A stretch of DNA of 64,000 bases from Tunicatimonas sp964551335 (lineage in GTDB: Bacteria; Bacteroidota; Bacteroidia; Cytophagales; Cyclobacteriaceae): contig CAZKCO010000033.1 in NCBI GenBank assembly GCA_964551335.1, positions 1 to 64,000 on the forward strand, given 5' to 3'. A program made the translations under genes and the position numbers. How positions within the stretch are numbered: position 1 is the first letter of the stretch; the number at the start of each line of letters is the position of its first letter. This document shows positions 26,143 through 35,569 of the stretch, piece after piece. The notes below the pieces were generated by a model. It saw nothing but the letters and a program-made list of their open reading frames with translations, was not told the DNA's origin and made no database searches.

Positions 26143-27066
26143 TTATACGTTCATGAGCGACTCGCGGCGGCGCATTTTGCCGGCCGGAATACCGAACATC
26201 ATTTTGAAGCGGCGGCAGAAGTAAGCAGTATCTTTGTAACCGACCTCTTTTCCAATTTCGCGAATACTCTTTTTAGTGGTGCGCAGCAGATTCACCGCAT
26301 GTTCCATCCGCTGATACTCAATATAATCTTGGGGATTGATGCCGGTCAGCATCTTGAAGTATTGCCCTACGTAGTCTTCCGAAACATTCGCTACGCTGGC
26401 TAGTACTTTGTTAGAAAGATCACCTCCAATGTTGTTCTTAATGTAGGCGAAGATATCAATCAGACGAGGATCTTTAAAGTAGGTACTGTTGGTAGCTAAT
26501 TGCTCCACAAACATACGGGTTTCCAGAATGTGCCGTACAATTTCAATCACCAACCGCTCGGTACTAATCTTAATAATCCGGTCTTTCCCCGGAGTATCCG
26601 AGTTGTTTTCGGTGGTGATCTCCTTAATGATATCAACGATTCTCGGATTGTCCTGAATTTCAAACGGAGGAATATCCAGTGAAGCGAAGAAGTTAACCGA
26701 ATCAAAGACTTTTGCTTCAAAATTGATAAAGCTGAAATTTTCAGCCTCAAGCTTAGTTACGTCGGTAGTTTCTAACGACTGAAAGTACAATTCTTTGTTA
26801 TTAATAAAGTCGTCGTTAGATAAACTTACCGGATCACCGGAGCCGTAGGTGATCGACATCATCTTGCCACCCGGAATAAACAATATGCTTCCTCCGGTCA
26901 CTTTATTGTCGTCCTCACCGTAGTGAATTTCGCCTCGGTTCAAGATCAGGATCGAGTTCTCAACATCGTAATAATTCTGAATCTTAACGGGTTGTAAGAT
27001 TCTGATGTTTTTGGACTTGATAAAGCGAACACTTAGGGACTCAATTATCTTATTATAGTCTTCCAT
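26143..27066 (-). CDS. AraC-family transcriptional regulator
   Basis: 307 aa. The N-terminal half (about 1-130) looks like a cupin-type sensor (ILNRGEIHYGEDDNKVTGGSILFIPGGK). The C-terminal 100 residues form the AraC double helix-turn-helix: KVLASVANVSEDYVGQYFK and the signature IREIGKEVGYKDTAYFCRRFKMMFGIPAGKMR. The regulator is single, convergent to mgsA and with a 164-nt upstream gap to the acyl-CoA dehydrogenase gene. The target is unknown; sugar-derived signals are common in the family. Confidence 0.92.
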   Translation of the reverse strand: MEDYNKIIESLSVRFIKSKNIRILQPVKIQNYYDVENSILILNRGEIHYGEDDNKVTGGSILFIPGGKMMSITYGSGDPVSLSNDDFINNKELYFQSLETTDVTKLEAENFSFINFEAKVFDSVNFFASLDIPPFEIQDNPRIVDIIKEITTENNSDTPGKDRIIKISTERLVIEIVRHILETRMFVEQLATNSTYFKDPRLIDIFAYIKNNIGGDLSNKVLASVANVSEDYVGQYFKMLTGINPQDYIEYQRMEHAVNLLRTTKKSIREIGKEVGYKDTAYFCRRFKMMFGIPAGKMRRRESLMNV

Positions 27067-27230
27067 TCGTGTAAATTGCTATTTTTGTGTAGAATAGATA
27101 AGTTTCTCTGGTATCTGTTAGATAGTCAAAATTACGAAACTTATGTAACTTTACAAATATTTGTTGTATTCTTATGCACAAAAATGCAAATTTTTTTCAC
27201 CTTTTACCCAAAACCTTACAGCCAATCTGT

Positions 27231-28370
27231 TTATCGTAGCAGTTCCCGAGATATTACAATTTTCTGAATTTCGGAAGTGCCCTCATAAATCTGGGTGATT
27301 TTAGCATCCCGCATCAGCCGTTCTACGTGATATTCCTTTACATAACCGTACCCCCCGTGAATCTGTACTGCTTCAGTACTAACATCCATCGCTACCTGCG
27401 AAGCAAATAGCTTAGCCATCGCACTCTGCTTAGCGTAGGGCAGCCCCTGGTCTTTCAGGTCGGCAGCTTGCAGGCACAGTAGCCGGGCAGCTTCAATCTG
27501 CGTAGCCATGTCGGCCAGTTTAAACTGAATTCCCTGGTGCTGCACCAGTTCTTTGCCAAATGCCTTCCGCTCCTGAGCGTACTTGAGCGCAAACTCATGC
27601 GCTCCCGAAGCAATTCCTAAAGCCTGAGCGGCAATCCCGATTCGCCCGCCATTCAGTACCGACATGGCAAACTTGAACCCAAACCCATTCTCGCCAATTC
27701 GGTTAGCTTTAGGCACCTTTACGTCGGTGAACATTAAAGAGTGGGTGTCAGAAGCCCGAATACCCATTTTATTTTCTTTCTTACCAACCACGAAGCCTTC
27801 GGAATCCCTCTCTACGATCAGGGCATTAATTCCTTTATAACCTTTGTCTGGCTCAGTCTGGGCAATCACGATGTAGACCGAAGCGCTGTTTCCGTTGGTG
27901 ATCCAGTTTTTGGTACCGTTCAGTAAATAGTAGTCGCCCTGATCAATAGCAGTGGTTTTCTGAGAAGTAGCGTCCGATCCGGCTTCCGGTTCAGATAAGC
28001 AGAAAGCACCAATAAATTCCCCAGTAGCCAGACGCGTCAGGTACTTTTCTTTCTGCTCTTCAGTACCGTACTGCTCAATGCCCCAGCATACCAGCGAGTT
28101 ATTTACCGACATGCAGACAGAAGCTGAGGCATCAATCTTGGATATTTCTTCCATAGCCAGTACGTAGGACTTGGTGTCCATTCCCCCACCATTGTATTTG
28201 GGATCTACCATCATGCCCATAAATCCCAGTTCGCCCATTTTCTTAATCTGTTCGCTGGGAAACTGCTGCTGCTCGTCCCGTTCAATGACTCCGGGTAAGA
28301 GTTCGGTCTGGGCAAAATCGCGGGCCGCCTGTTGTACGGCTAAATGTTCTTCGGTTAATGTAAAGTTCAT
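27231..28370 (-). CDS. Acyl-CoA dehydrogenase
   Basis: 379 aa from MNFTLTEEHLAVQ, the usual family start; the frame extends upstream to 28463, but the extra 31 residues have no family match. FAD-dependent alpha,beta-dehydrogenation of acyl-CoA is the first step of beta-oxidation. Seen: FCLSEPEAGSDATS, TKNWITNGNSASVYIVIAQT, QALGIASGAHEFALKYAQERKAFG, IQIHGGYGYVKEYHVERLMRDAKITQIYEGTSEIQ, the last containing the catalytic Glu typical of short-chain (butyryl-type) enzymes. Exact chain length is not resolvable. Confidence 0.95.
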   Translation of the reverse strand: MNFTLTEEHLAVQQAARDFAQTELLPGVIERDEQQQFPSEQIKKMGELGFMGMMVDPKYNGGGMDTKSYVLAMEEISKIDASASVCMSVNNSLVCWGIEQYGTEEQKEKYLTRLATGEFIGAFCLSEPEAGSDATSQKTTAIDQGDYYLLNGTKNWITNGNSASVYIVIAQTEPDKGYKGINALIVERDSEGFVVGKKENKMGIRASDTHSLMFTDVKVPKANRIGENGFGFKFAMSVLNGGRIGIAAQALGIASGAHEFALKYAQERKAFGKELVQHQGIQFKLADMATQIEAARLLCLQAADLKDQGLPYAKQSAMAKLFASQVAMDVSTEAVQIHGGYGYVKEYHVERLMRDAKITQIYEGTSEIQKIVISRELLR

Positions 28371-28527
28371 ATTTTCGGATTGTTCAATTGTTATAGATCT
28401 TAGTCCACGGATCACAGTCCATAGCGCTCCGTACCCAGTCGGCAGCATTAATTCATTATCCACTATCCATTTTCAATTGATTTAGTATGCATGCCGAGTA
28501 TTTTGCAATATACGGACAAGCTGAGAC

Positions 28528-28557
28528 AAAAAAAACACCTTCGCTTGCGCAAAGGTG
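28528..28557 (-). terminator. Rho-independent terminator after the zinc protease gene
   Basis: Stem CACCTT (28536-28541) / AAGGTG (28552-28557), extended inward by GCGC-type pairing; on the minus strand it is followed by eight T residues (28528-28535). It lies 27 nt after the stop of the gene at 28584. Confidence 0.85.
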
Positions 28558-28583
28558 CCTAATGCTTTGTGACGTAGGGGCGA

Positions 28584-29294
28584 TTAATCGCGTCCGCCCA
28601 GATAAATTGAAATCCAATAGAGTAAACCTACGATAGAACCTAACGCGGCTACTACATACGTCATGGCCGCCCATTTTAAAGCGTCTTTCGCCATACCGTA
28701 CTCATTGGGCGAGGCAATATTGCGCGACTGAATCCAGGCCAAGGCTCGCTTACTGGCGTCAAACTCAACCGGCAAAGTTACCAGTGAGAAGAGCGTAATT
28801 ACCGCATAACAGGCAATGATCACTAATAGTATGGTTTGGATAGAGAAAAATCCTCCACCACTTCCGTAAAGAAATCCACTGCCTATAAACAGGAACAGCA
28901 CCACGAAATTTAGCAAACGAGCGCTTACATTTTGTACTGGTACCATCGCCGAGCGAAACTCCAAGAAACTGTAGGCGGTGGCATGCTGCACTGCGTGACC
29001 ACATTCGTGGGCAGCTACTGCTGCTGCGGCCGCTGAACGTCCGTGATAAACTTCTTCACTCAGATTTACCGTTTTGTTCGCTGGATTGTAGTGATCCGTT
29101 AACCGACCCGGCACCGATATCACCTGCACATCGTAAATTCGGTTATCGCGCAGCATCTGCTCCGCAATCTCACGCCCGGTTAAGTCCGCATTCCAGCGGA
29201 TCTGAGAATATTTCCTGAACTTATTCTTTAATCTTCGACTTACGGCGAAGCTCAGAATAGCTACTCCTATAAATAATATGATGTATATTGACAT
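28584..29294 (-). CDS. Membrane zinc metallopeptidase, YugP family
   Basis: 236 aa. It has the zinc motif HECGH at 96-100 within AAAVAAHECGHAVQHATAYSFL, an N-terminal membrane helix, two central helices (about 125-180) and a C-terminal helix. The ISYxxFD-like block ending LPVEFDASKRAL is typical of the YugP family. The protein is an inner-membrane peptidase whose substrates are unknown. Upstream lies a 130-nt gap to the flippase gene of the pan operon; a strong terminator follows. Confidence 0.9.
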   Translation of the reverse strand: MSIYIILFIGVAILSFAVSRRLKNKFRKYSQIRWNADLTGREIAEQMLRDNRIYDVQVISVPGRLTDHYNPANKTVNLSEEVYHGRSAAAAAVAAHECGHAVQHATAYSFLEFRSAMVPVQNVSARLLNFVVLFLFIGSGFLYGSGGGFFSIQTILLVIIACYAVITLFSLVTLPVEFDASKRALAWIQSRNIASPNEYGMAKDALKWAAMTYVVAALGSIVGLLYWISIYLGGRD

Positions 29295-29424
29295 TTTTCT
29301 TAATGTATTAAAAACTAGTAACTACTGTACCTTTTTGTTGCATTTCAACGAAAAGGGAACCACAAAGGTTGCTACTATAGAACAGCACTGTCCACTAAAA
29401 AATTCTACTTTCCAGAAGCCCTTA

Positions 29425-30468
29425 TTAGGAAGCAGCCTTGGCTTCGGTCGATGGTGTTTTGGCTTTTTGGGAAGACAATACGGATACTATAAAAAATGCC
29501 GCTGCCCCCAATAGAATAAACGAAACAGTTTGCATTCCGTGTACTAATGTCGCAAACAGTACTCCATCACTCTTGCTAACACCGTACAGCAGTAGCACTC
29601 CACTTACCAGCGCGTGAAACGTTCCGAAGCCACCCTGCACTGGTGCAGCCATGCCTAAGCTTCCCATTACCAATACCGCCAAGCCTGCACTAGCCCCTAA
29701 CTCTTTGGTTTCAGGGATGGCATAAAATACTACGTAGGACATCAAAAAATACGTAGTCCACATACTGACGGTAGCCAACCAAAATTGTCCTTGTTTCTTA
29801 ATCTTGCCTAAGCTGGTAGCTCCTCGCAGTACTTCTCGCACCAATGTGCGCGCTTTCTGAAACAGCGCATTATTCTTCAGTTTATGTCGATAAACCCGAG
29901 CCAATAGATACAGACCAATGGCTCCTCCCAGCATAATGCCAACAAAAACATAAATAGCAAATACATTTTCTCCGACCCCACTAAGTTTTTCCTGCCAGAA
30001 CCCGGTAATGAAATCGCTTAGGCGACGAAACTCAATAGTAAACAAAAACGCCATCAACAAAAACAGCGAAAGAAGATCGACCAACCGCTCAGCCACTACC
30101 GTACCTAGCGATGTGGTTACCGGCACTTTTTCCAGTTGGCGAAGCACACCACAGCGGGTTACTTCCCCCATTCGCGGAATGAGCAGGTTGGCAAAGTAGC
30201 CAACCAGTACTGCTTGCAGGGTGCGGAAAACCGTAAGCTTCTCATAACCTAAAGGAGCCAGCATCAAATTCCAACGGAAAGCTCTTAAAATATGGCTAGT
30301 GATAAAGATAACGACGGCCAGAATTACCCACTGGTACTGTACTTCCTTCAGTTTGGCTACAATCGTAGCTGCATCCATATTGCGGAAAACCCAATAGAGC
30401 AATCCGCCCGCAATGGCCAAAGAAACAACGTATTTAAGAAGCCCTTTGTAGTTGGGAGAAACTTTCAT
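29425..30468 (-). CDS. Lysylphosphatidylglycerol synthase TM-region/flippase-like protein
   Basis: 347 aa with about eight membrane helices. Family marks: LLIPRMGEVTRCGVLRQLEKVP, TVVAERLVDL and GGFGTFHALVSGVLLLYGVS. It matches the membrane domain of MprF-type lipid flippases without the catalytic aminoacyl-transfer domain. It lies 5 nt after panD and probably belongs to the panC-panD operon. The transported lipid is unknown. Confidence 0.9.
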   Translation of the reverse strand: MKVSPNYKGLLKYVVSLAIAGGLLYWVFRNMDAATIVAKLKEVQYQWVILAVVIFITSHILRAFRWNLMLAPLGYEKLTVFRTLQAVLVGYFANLLIPRMGEVTRCGVLRQLEKVPVTTSLGTVVAERLVDLLSLFLLMAFLFTIEFRRLSDFITGFWQEKLSGVGENVFAIYVFVGIMLGGAIGLYLLARVYRHKLKNNALFQKARTLVREVLRGATSLGKIKKQGQFWLATVSMWTTYFLMSYVVFYAIPETKELGASAGLAVLVMGSLGMAAPVQGGFGTFHALVSGVLLLYGVSKSDGVLFATLVHGMQTVSFILLGAAAFFIVSVLSSQKAKTPSTEAKAAS

Positions 30469-30473
30469 ACAGC

Positions 30474-30824
30474 TTAGTGAATGAGTCGGTTATCTTGATC
30501 GGGAAAAATGATGGTAGGTTGAAACTGTTTAGCTTCTTCCAGAGGCATAGATGCGTACGATATGATAATCACAATGTCGCCAACCTGCACTTTGCGGGCA
30601 GCCGGGCCGTTCATACAAACCATGCCGCTTCCCCGCTCGCCCCGAATTACGTAAGTTTCTAACCGCTCACCGTTGTTAATATTGACTATTTGCACTTTTT
30701 CGCCCTCAATAAAGTTGGCAGCGTCCATCAAGTCTTCATCAATAGTAATGCTACCTACATAATGTAATTCAGCCTGGCTAATCTTTACCCGGTGAATTTT
30801 CGATTTTAAAACCTCTATATTCAT
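30474..30824 (-). CDS. panD: Aspartate 1-decarboxylase precursor
   Basis: 116 aa. It makes beta-alanine for pantothenate synthesis. The proenzyme cleaves itself between Gly24 and Ser25 (HYVGSITID) to form the pyruvoyl cofactor; both residues are present, as is the conserved YVIRGERGSGMVCMNGPAAR block. It sits between panC (57 nt upstream) and the flippase gene (5 nt downstream). Confidence 0.97.
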   Translation of the reverse strand: MNIEVLKSKIHRVKISQAELHYVGSITIDEDLMDAANFIEGEKVQIVNINNGERLETYVIRGERGSGMVCMNGPAARKVQVGDIVIIISYASMPLEEAKQFQPTIIFPDQDNRLIH

Positions 30825-30881
30825 ACAGTCTACTGCTCGTGTACGAGTGTACTAACGATTTGATGAAGGCAAGTGTTCCTG

Positions 30882-31739
30882 TTATAAATTTTTACCTACT
30901 ATGATATTATCAATCAGCCGAACCTTGCCGACGTACGCGGCTACGCAAAAGGCAATAGACTGAGCTTGATCCATTTCCTTAACTGAACGAAAGGTTTGTG
31001 GATGTACTGCTTCCAGATACTCCAACCGAATGGTGGGATATTGACCTAATTTCTGTATGGCTTGCTGACGAGCTACTTCGGCGGTTACACCCTCTTCGTA
31101 TAATTGCTTAGCCAGCAGTAAGGCTTGGTACAGCTGAGCAGCTAGTTGTTTTTCTTTGGTACTGAGCCGCTGGTTACGCGAAGAAAGCGCTAATCCTGAA
31201 TCCTCCCGAGCGATAGGTACCGGAATAATTTCAACCGGCATGGAAAAGTCTTGCACCAACTGTCGAATTATAGCTAACTGTTGTAAATCTTTTTGCCCGA
31301 AGTACGCCCGGTGAGGCTGAACAATATTGAGAAGCTTACTTACTACCAGCCCTACCCCACTGAAGTGGCCCGGACGATACCGACCTTCCAACACTTTATC
31401 CAGATATCCGAAATCAAGTTGAATCACCGATGATTTGCCCTGAGGATACATTATCTGATCTGAAGGGCAAAATACTGCATCGCACTCCGTACTCTGGAGC
31501 AGTTTCAGATCTTCATTCAGCGTACGTGGATATTTTTCCAGATCAGCCGAATCGTTAAATTGGGTAGGGTTTACGTAGATGCTGCATATAGTCACATCGT
31601 TACTTCGCTTAGAAGCCTCTAATAGCGCGCGATGCCCACGGTGCAAAGCACCCATAGTGGGTACTAAACCAATAGACTGCCCGTTTTTTCGCTCAGATAC
31701 GTAGGTCCTAACCAAATCCAGCTCTTCAAATACTTGCAT
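30882..31739 (-). CDS. panC: Pantothenate synthetase
   Basis: 285 aa. It joins pantoate and beta-alanine with ATP. Seen: the HxGH motif HRGH at 33-36 (PTMGALHRGHRALL), the pantoate site YVNPTQFN, FGQKDLQQLAIIRQLVQD and the ATP-binding LALSSRNQRLS. It is first in the operon panC-panD-flippase, with panD supplying its substrate. A 124-nt divergent gap separates it from the starch-synthase-like gene. Confidence 0.97.
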   Translation of the reverse strand: MQVFEELDLVRTYVSERKNGQSIGLVPTMGALHRGHRALLEASKRSNDVTICSIYVNPTQFNDSADLEKYPRTLNEDLKLLQSTECDAVFCPSDQIMYPQGKSSVIQLDFGYLDKVLEGRYRPGHFSGVGLVVSKLLNIVQPHRAYFGQKDLQQLAIIRQLVQDFSMPVEIIPVPIAREDSGLALSSRNQRLSTKEKQLAAQLYQALLLAKQLYEEGVTAEVARQQAIQKLGQYPTIRLEYLEAVHPQTFRSVKEMDQAQSIAFCVAAYVGKVRLIDNIIVGKNL

Positions 31740-31818
31740 TATACGTAGTTAAAATAGGCTGCACACGACAAATTGGGCCTCAAAATGGAACGCAAATGGA
31801 AATATGATAATAATTTCG

Positions 31819-31826
31819 TATTTTTG
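31819..31826 (+). promoter_or_regulatory. Possible Bacteroidota -7 promoter element
   Basis: TATTTTTG fits TAnnTTTG, 38 nt before the ATG at 31864. The upstream -33 element is weak. Confidence 0.35.
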
Positions 31827-31863
31827 CCCGTGCATTTCACTTACCTTTAAAACCCACGAAGAT

Positions 31864-32676
31864 ATGTCGAAACTCCGTATTCTTTATGTAGCTAGCGAGA
31901 TTAATCCTTTTCTACAAACCTCTGAAGTAGCCGATTTTGTGCGCAAGTTGCCGCAGGGCATGCAGGAACGAGGAATGGAAATCCGGATTCTGGTACCCCG
32001 CTTCGGGCTGATCAATGAGCGAAAAAACCGGCTACATGAGGTGGTACGACTGTCAGGAATCAATATTGCCGTAGGAGACGAAGAGAAGCCACTTACTATT
32101 AAAGTAGCGTCTATTCCTAACGCCAAGCTCCAGGTATATTTTATTGATAACGAAGACTACTTCCACCGCAAATCCGTATTCTTTGATAAAGAAAATAAGT
32201 TTCACGCCGACAATGATGAGCGGGCTATTTTCTTCTGCAAAGGCGTTATTGAAACCGTTAAAAAATTAGGTTGGGCTCCCGATATTGTGCACTGCAATGA
32301 CTGGATGACCAGCTTAATTCCCATGTATTTGAAGACGACTTATAAAAATGATCCGCTCTTCCATACTACCAAAACAGTATTCACCGTTTACAACAACAAG
32401 TTTGAGTACAAGTTTAACACTGATCTCATTGAAAAGGTGAAAATGATGGATATTGAAGATAGTATGTTAGCTAGTCTTCAGTCCGCTGATTACGAAGGCT
32501 TTATCAAGATCGGAATGCAATATTCCGATGCAGTAATTAAAGCCGAAGAAGAATACAGCGAAGATCTGGTTCAACTTTTTGATGAGTTTGATAAAGAAAA
32601 GAAAATTGATACAATTGAGCAGGGCGACGACTTATTGGACTCGTATTATAACCTCTACAACGAACTCGTTGGCTAA
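31864..32676 (+). CDS. Starch/glycogen synthase N-terminal-domain-like protein (short)
   Basis: 270 aa from MSKLRILYVASEINPF. It matches the N-terminal Rossmann domain of GT5 glycogen/starch synthases (VASEINPF, MQERGMEIRILVPRFG, DNDERAIFFCKGVIETVKKLGWAPDIVHCNDWMTSLIPMYLK), but full enzymes have about 480 residues and a second GT-B domain that holds the nucleotide sugar. The canonical KTGGL glucosyl-donor loop is replaced by QTSEV. It is therefore unlikely to be a working synthase; a regulatory or structural role is inferred. The gene overlaps the start of the DUF4270 gene by 8 nt. Confidence 0.85.
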   Translation: MSKLRILYVASEINPFLQTSEVADFVRKLPQGMQERGMEIRILVPRFGLINERKNRLHEVVRLSGINIAVGDEEKPLTIKVASIPNAKLQVYFIDNEDYFHRKSVFFDKENKFHADNDERAIFFCKGVIETVKKLGWAPDIVHCNDWMTSLIPMYLKTTYKNDPLFHTTKTVFTVYNNKFEYKFNTDLIEKVKMMDIEDSMLASLQSADYEGFIKIGMQYSDAVIKAEEEYSEDLVQLFDEFDKEKKIDTIEQGDDLLDSYYNLYNELVG

Positions 32677-34018
32677 AAAAAATGTGGGGTGGCTCCTATG
32701 GCTTACCCCACTCCTTTTTTCCTGCGAAAGCGACGAAATACTAAGCTTACCCCAGGAACCCGGTGACCAAAACCTTAATCTCTATTTCACCGAAATCCCA
32801 CTTTCTTATTCATTAGTCCAGAGAGATTCAGTATTTACTGGTCGTAGAGCTAATAGTAGCGACTACCATCTTTTAGTAGGCAACTACCGAAACCAAAATT
32901 TTGGAAGGATAGAAGCCCAGGCATTTACTGAGTTGAACTTGGATACCCGCACCGAAGTTACGGCTGAAGATGAGTTTGATTCGTTGGTACTGGTGTTAGT
33001 AAATGATTATTTCTATGGCGAAGCTGATCAGGTTAGTAGTCAGACTATTGGTATTTACCCTTTGGCTGATACGTTAGCCAGAAAGACCTACTACAGCAGC
33101 GATAAAGCAGCATACCTGAATACCCCTTTGGCAGAATTTAGCTTTATACCCGATCCAGAGGTCAACTCCTCAGCTGATACTCTTCGTATTTCGTTGGATG
33201 CTACTTTCGGCCAGGAACTTCTTGATTTGGCGAAAGCTGATGCTGCTGCTTTATCTAGTGATAGCGCTTTTCGGGAATATTTCCCGGGAGTAGTCCTTAC
33301 TTCCCTTAGCGAAAATGATTTTATTACCGGCTTTGATCCGGCTCAAATGAGGCTGGCACTGTATTTCAGCACCACTAGCGAAACCACGTCTACCGCTTAT
33401 ACTTTTGACATAAATCCATCCGTCAACTTTAACAATATCTCAGCCGACCGTTCAGGAACTCCTCTAGCCAGTGTTACTACGGTGAACGAAGCAGCCATGG
33501 CCGAAGACGGCAGATTTTATTTACAGTCGGCTACTGGATTAATTCCTACGTTGAGTTTACAACCTGTCGTTGACTTTTTTGCCGCCATTGAAGACAGCAC
33601 TGATGCTCAACTTCGAATCAACCGCATAGATCTCTACATCGGTACTACCCCGCTAGGAAGTGGACAGGAACTACCCGAAATAATTAGCGCGCTTAATTTT
33701 GAGGATGATTTTTCACTTAAGCTGGACACAGTAACGGACAACTTCGGTCGGCCGGTATCTTTAGCACCCAGATCGTTACGGATTGATAACATTCAGCCTC
33801 GTGAAGGGGTATCCCCCATCTTAACTTCCGAAGGAAAATACCAGGCGCAAATTACTCAGCATATTCAGGGGCTGCTAGATGAAATACCAACTATTGAACC
33901 GGAATTTCTTATCGAACCTATTGACCCAGGTAGTAACAGACCCCTTGCATCGCTAAATCCTATTGTGGCCGAGCCCGACAGTGTATTTGTAAAGATATAC
34001 TACACGCTGCTAGAATAA
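32669..34018 (+). CDS. DUF4270-like lipoprotein
   Basis: 449 aa if translation starts at the TTG at 32669, overlapping the previous stop (TTGGCTAA); a GTG at 32684 is the alternative. Either start gives a signal ending in LLFSC, a good lipobox. The longer frame from 32579 would place 30 polar residues in front of the signal and is less likely. The mature part has FTEIPLSYSLVQRDSVFTG and YHLLVGNY near the N-terminus, and a C-terminal VFVKIYYTLLE. Such lipoproteins commonly follow the short starch-synthase-like gene in Bacteroidota; their role is unknown. Start confidence is moderate, gene confidence high. Confidence 0.78.
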   Translation: MAKKNVGWLLWLTPLLFSCESDEILSLPQEPGDQNLNLYFTEIPLSYSLVQRDSVFTGRRANSSDYHLLVGNYRNQNFGRIEAQAFTELNLDTRTEVTAEDEFDSLVLVLVNDYFYGEADQVSSQTIGIYPLADTLARKTYYSSDKAAYLNTPLAEFSFIPDPEVNSSADTLRISLDATFGQELLDLAKADAAALSSDSAFREYFPGVVLTSLSENDFITGFDPAQMRLALYFSTTSETTSTAYTFDINPSVNFNNISADRSGTPLASVTTVNEAAMAEDGRFYLQSATGLIPTLSLQPVVDFFAAIEDSTDAQLRINRIDLYIGTTPLGSGQELPEIISALNFEDDFSLKLDTVTDNFGRPVSLAPRSLRIDNIQPREGVSPILTSEGKYQAQITQHIQGLLDEIPTIEPEFLIEPIDPGSNRPLASLNPIVAEPDSVFVKIYYTLLE

Positions 34019-34255
34019 TTCCGGTAGGGTTATCTGCTGAAGGTGAGGAAGTAAAGCTCGAGAATCTTCCAGCACAATGATATTCTCTACCTGTTCGGTT
34101 CCGTAAGCAAAATGAACCTCCACATAGAACTCGTAAATCGCGTACAGCTTTACTTGATACTGTTCAGTAAGCCGGGTGCTGAGTGGCGTACCAGCGGAGT
34201 AAAGAAGCGATGACTTACCAGTGAGGGACAATCCCTTAAAAGTTGTGCTTTTCAT
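34010..34255 (-). CDS. Small conserved-type protein, unknown
   Basis: 81 aa from MKSTTFKGLSL. It appears to be a small beta-rich fold (YQVKLYAIYEFYVEVHFAYGTEQVENIIVLED). It overlaps the convergent DUF4270 gene by 9 nt. The upstream Met at 34303 gives a Ser/Asn-rich extension that looks unlikely. No function recognised. Confidence 0.6.
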   Translation of the reverse strand: MKSTTFKGLSLTGKSSLLYSAGTPLSTRLTEQYQVKLYAIYEFYVEVHFAYGTEQVENIIVLEDSRALLPHLQQITLPELF

Positions 34256-34389
34256 GATATTAAAGGCAAAAAAATTAGAGCTGCTAGAGATATTTATCCT
34301 CAAGAAAAAGCATATCGCCTTTGCCTAATTCATAAAGCTACAAAAAATCCTGCTACATTAGCTGTCCTAAGCCGTAAATAATTTCCCTA

Positions 34390-34905
34390 ATGTCGCCACT
34401 ACCAGAAAGAATTGAGGCCAAGTTCGGAAACCGTACTCGAGTGCGGGTATGCGCACTATGCTTTCGAGAAGATGATTTGCTGTTGGTCTGGCATCGGGGA
34501 TTGTCCAAATTGGGTTCTTTCATTGCCCCTCCGGGTGGCGGTGTTCATTTTGGCGAGTCAGCTGAAGAAGCGGTTCAGCGAGAAGTGAGAGAAGAAACTG
34601 GATTAGAGGTTGTACCTGATCAGTTTTTGTTTGTGCACGAATACGTAGCTCCTCCTCTGCATGCCATTGAGTTATTCTTTTCGGTGAAGATTAAAAGGGG
34701 AACACTGAAGACCGGCAACGACCCCGAAATGCGGGAAGAAGAGCAACTTATTGAGCAAGTACAATTTGTGTCTCCGCAGGACATTACGGCTATTTTAGCC
34801 GAAAATACTGCTCAATTTCACCGAATGATCTACCATTGTCCTCACCCCAAATCGCTACTATCTTTGCGAGGGTATTTCAAATTTGATCAGAAAACCCGAA
34901 ATTAG
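34390..34905 (+). CDS. Nudix hydrolase
   Basis: 171 aa. The Nudix box is complete at about 50-72 (GGGVHFGESAEEAVQREVREETGLEV), giving the Mg-binding Glu residues. It should hydrolyse a nucleoside diphosphate linked to another group; the substrate is not predictable. The N-terminal strand is VRVCALCFREDDLLLVWH. Upstream gap 86 nt to the divergent small gene. Confidence 0.9.
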   Translation: MSPLPERIEAKFGNRTRVRVCALCFREDDLLLVWHRGLSKLGSFIAPPGGGVHFGESAEEAVQREVREETGLEVVPDQFLFVHEYVAPPLHAIELFFSVKIKRGTLKTGNDPEMREEEQLIEQVQFVSPQDITAILAENTAQFHRMIYHCPHPKSLLSLRGYFKFDQKTRN

Positions 34906-34918
34906 CATGCTCGTTACA

Positions 34919-34947
34919 TTTGAGTTACTGTCTAAATCGTTATTTTG
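34919..34947 (+). promoter_or_regulatory. Possible primary-sigma promoter
   Basis: TTTG (34919-34922), 17 nt, TTATTTTG (34940-34947), one mismatch to TAnnTTTG; the next start codon is at 34965. Confidence 0.35.
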
Positions 34948-34964
34948 CACCAAATTGCTAACCT

Positions 34965-35546
34965 ATGAGCCTAACTAAAATTTTAACCATTGTATTTTTA
35001 CTAATTGCAGTGGGAATTGCTTATTACCTATTTGATCGTATTAAGTTCAGTATCGAGGAGGATGAGCGAATTGCCCGCATTGAGTCGCTTGTTATTGACA
35101 AGCTCAAATTTATTCGTGATGCTGAACTGCTTTATAAAGAAGCCAACGGGCAATACACTAGCGACTGGAATAAGCTGATCAGTTTTCTAGACACCGGAAG
35201 GTTATATATCGTACAGCGGCGAGAAGAAACTACTCTTCTAGACTACGGTGCAGAAGAAACTACCATATACATTGATACTTTAGGCAGCATTCCGGCACGC
35301 GATACGCTGTACCACGATCCGGTCTACGATAAATTCAAAATCGAAAACATTGCCACCATTCCGGTTTCTAACCGACGGTTTGAGCTCTTTGCCGATAAAA
35401 TTACCCGCAATAATGTGGAGGTTGATGTGTTTGAAGTTGTAGATACTGCTCCGGTCAATCCCGCCCGCCGCGGAGAAGAAAGTATTAAAGGCCCCCTACG
35501 AGTAGGCTCCCGTACCGAAGTAACCACCGGGGGTAACTGGGAGTAG
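34965..35546 (+). CDS. Membrane-anchored protein, unknown
   Basis: 193 aa. One N-terminal membrane helix (about 5-23), then a charged helix (IEEDERIARIESLVIDKLKFIRDAELLYKEANGQYT) and a soluble domain. The arrangement resembles pilin-like or type IV-type anchored subunits with an N-terminal helix, but no family was recognised. It is followed by DUF3822 and coaD on the same strand. Confidence 0.65.
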   Translation: MSLTKILTIVFLLIAVGIAYYLFDRIKFSIEEDERIARIESLVIDKLKFIRDAELLYKEANGQYTSDWNKLISFLDTGRLYIVQRREETTLLDYGAEETTIYIDTLGSIPARDTLYHDPVYDKFKIENIATIPVSNRRFELFADKITRNNVEVDVFEVVDTAPVNPARRGEESIKGPLRVGSRTEVTTGGNWE

Positions 35547-35569
35547 TGACTGATCAACCATAGTTTATT

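Noticed and set aside
32579..32668. N-terminal extension of the DUF4270-like lipoprotein from the ATG at 32579
   Set aside because: It would overlap the preceding gene by about 100 nt and put 30 polar residues before the lipoprotein signal.
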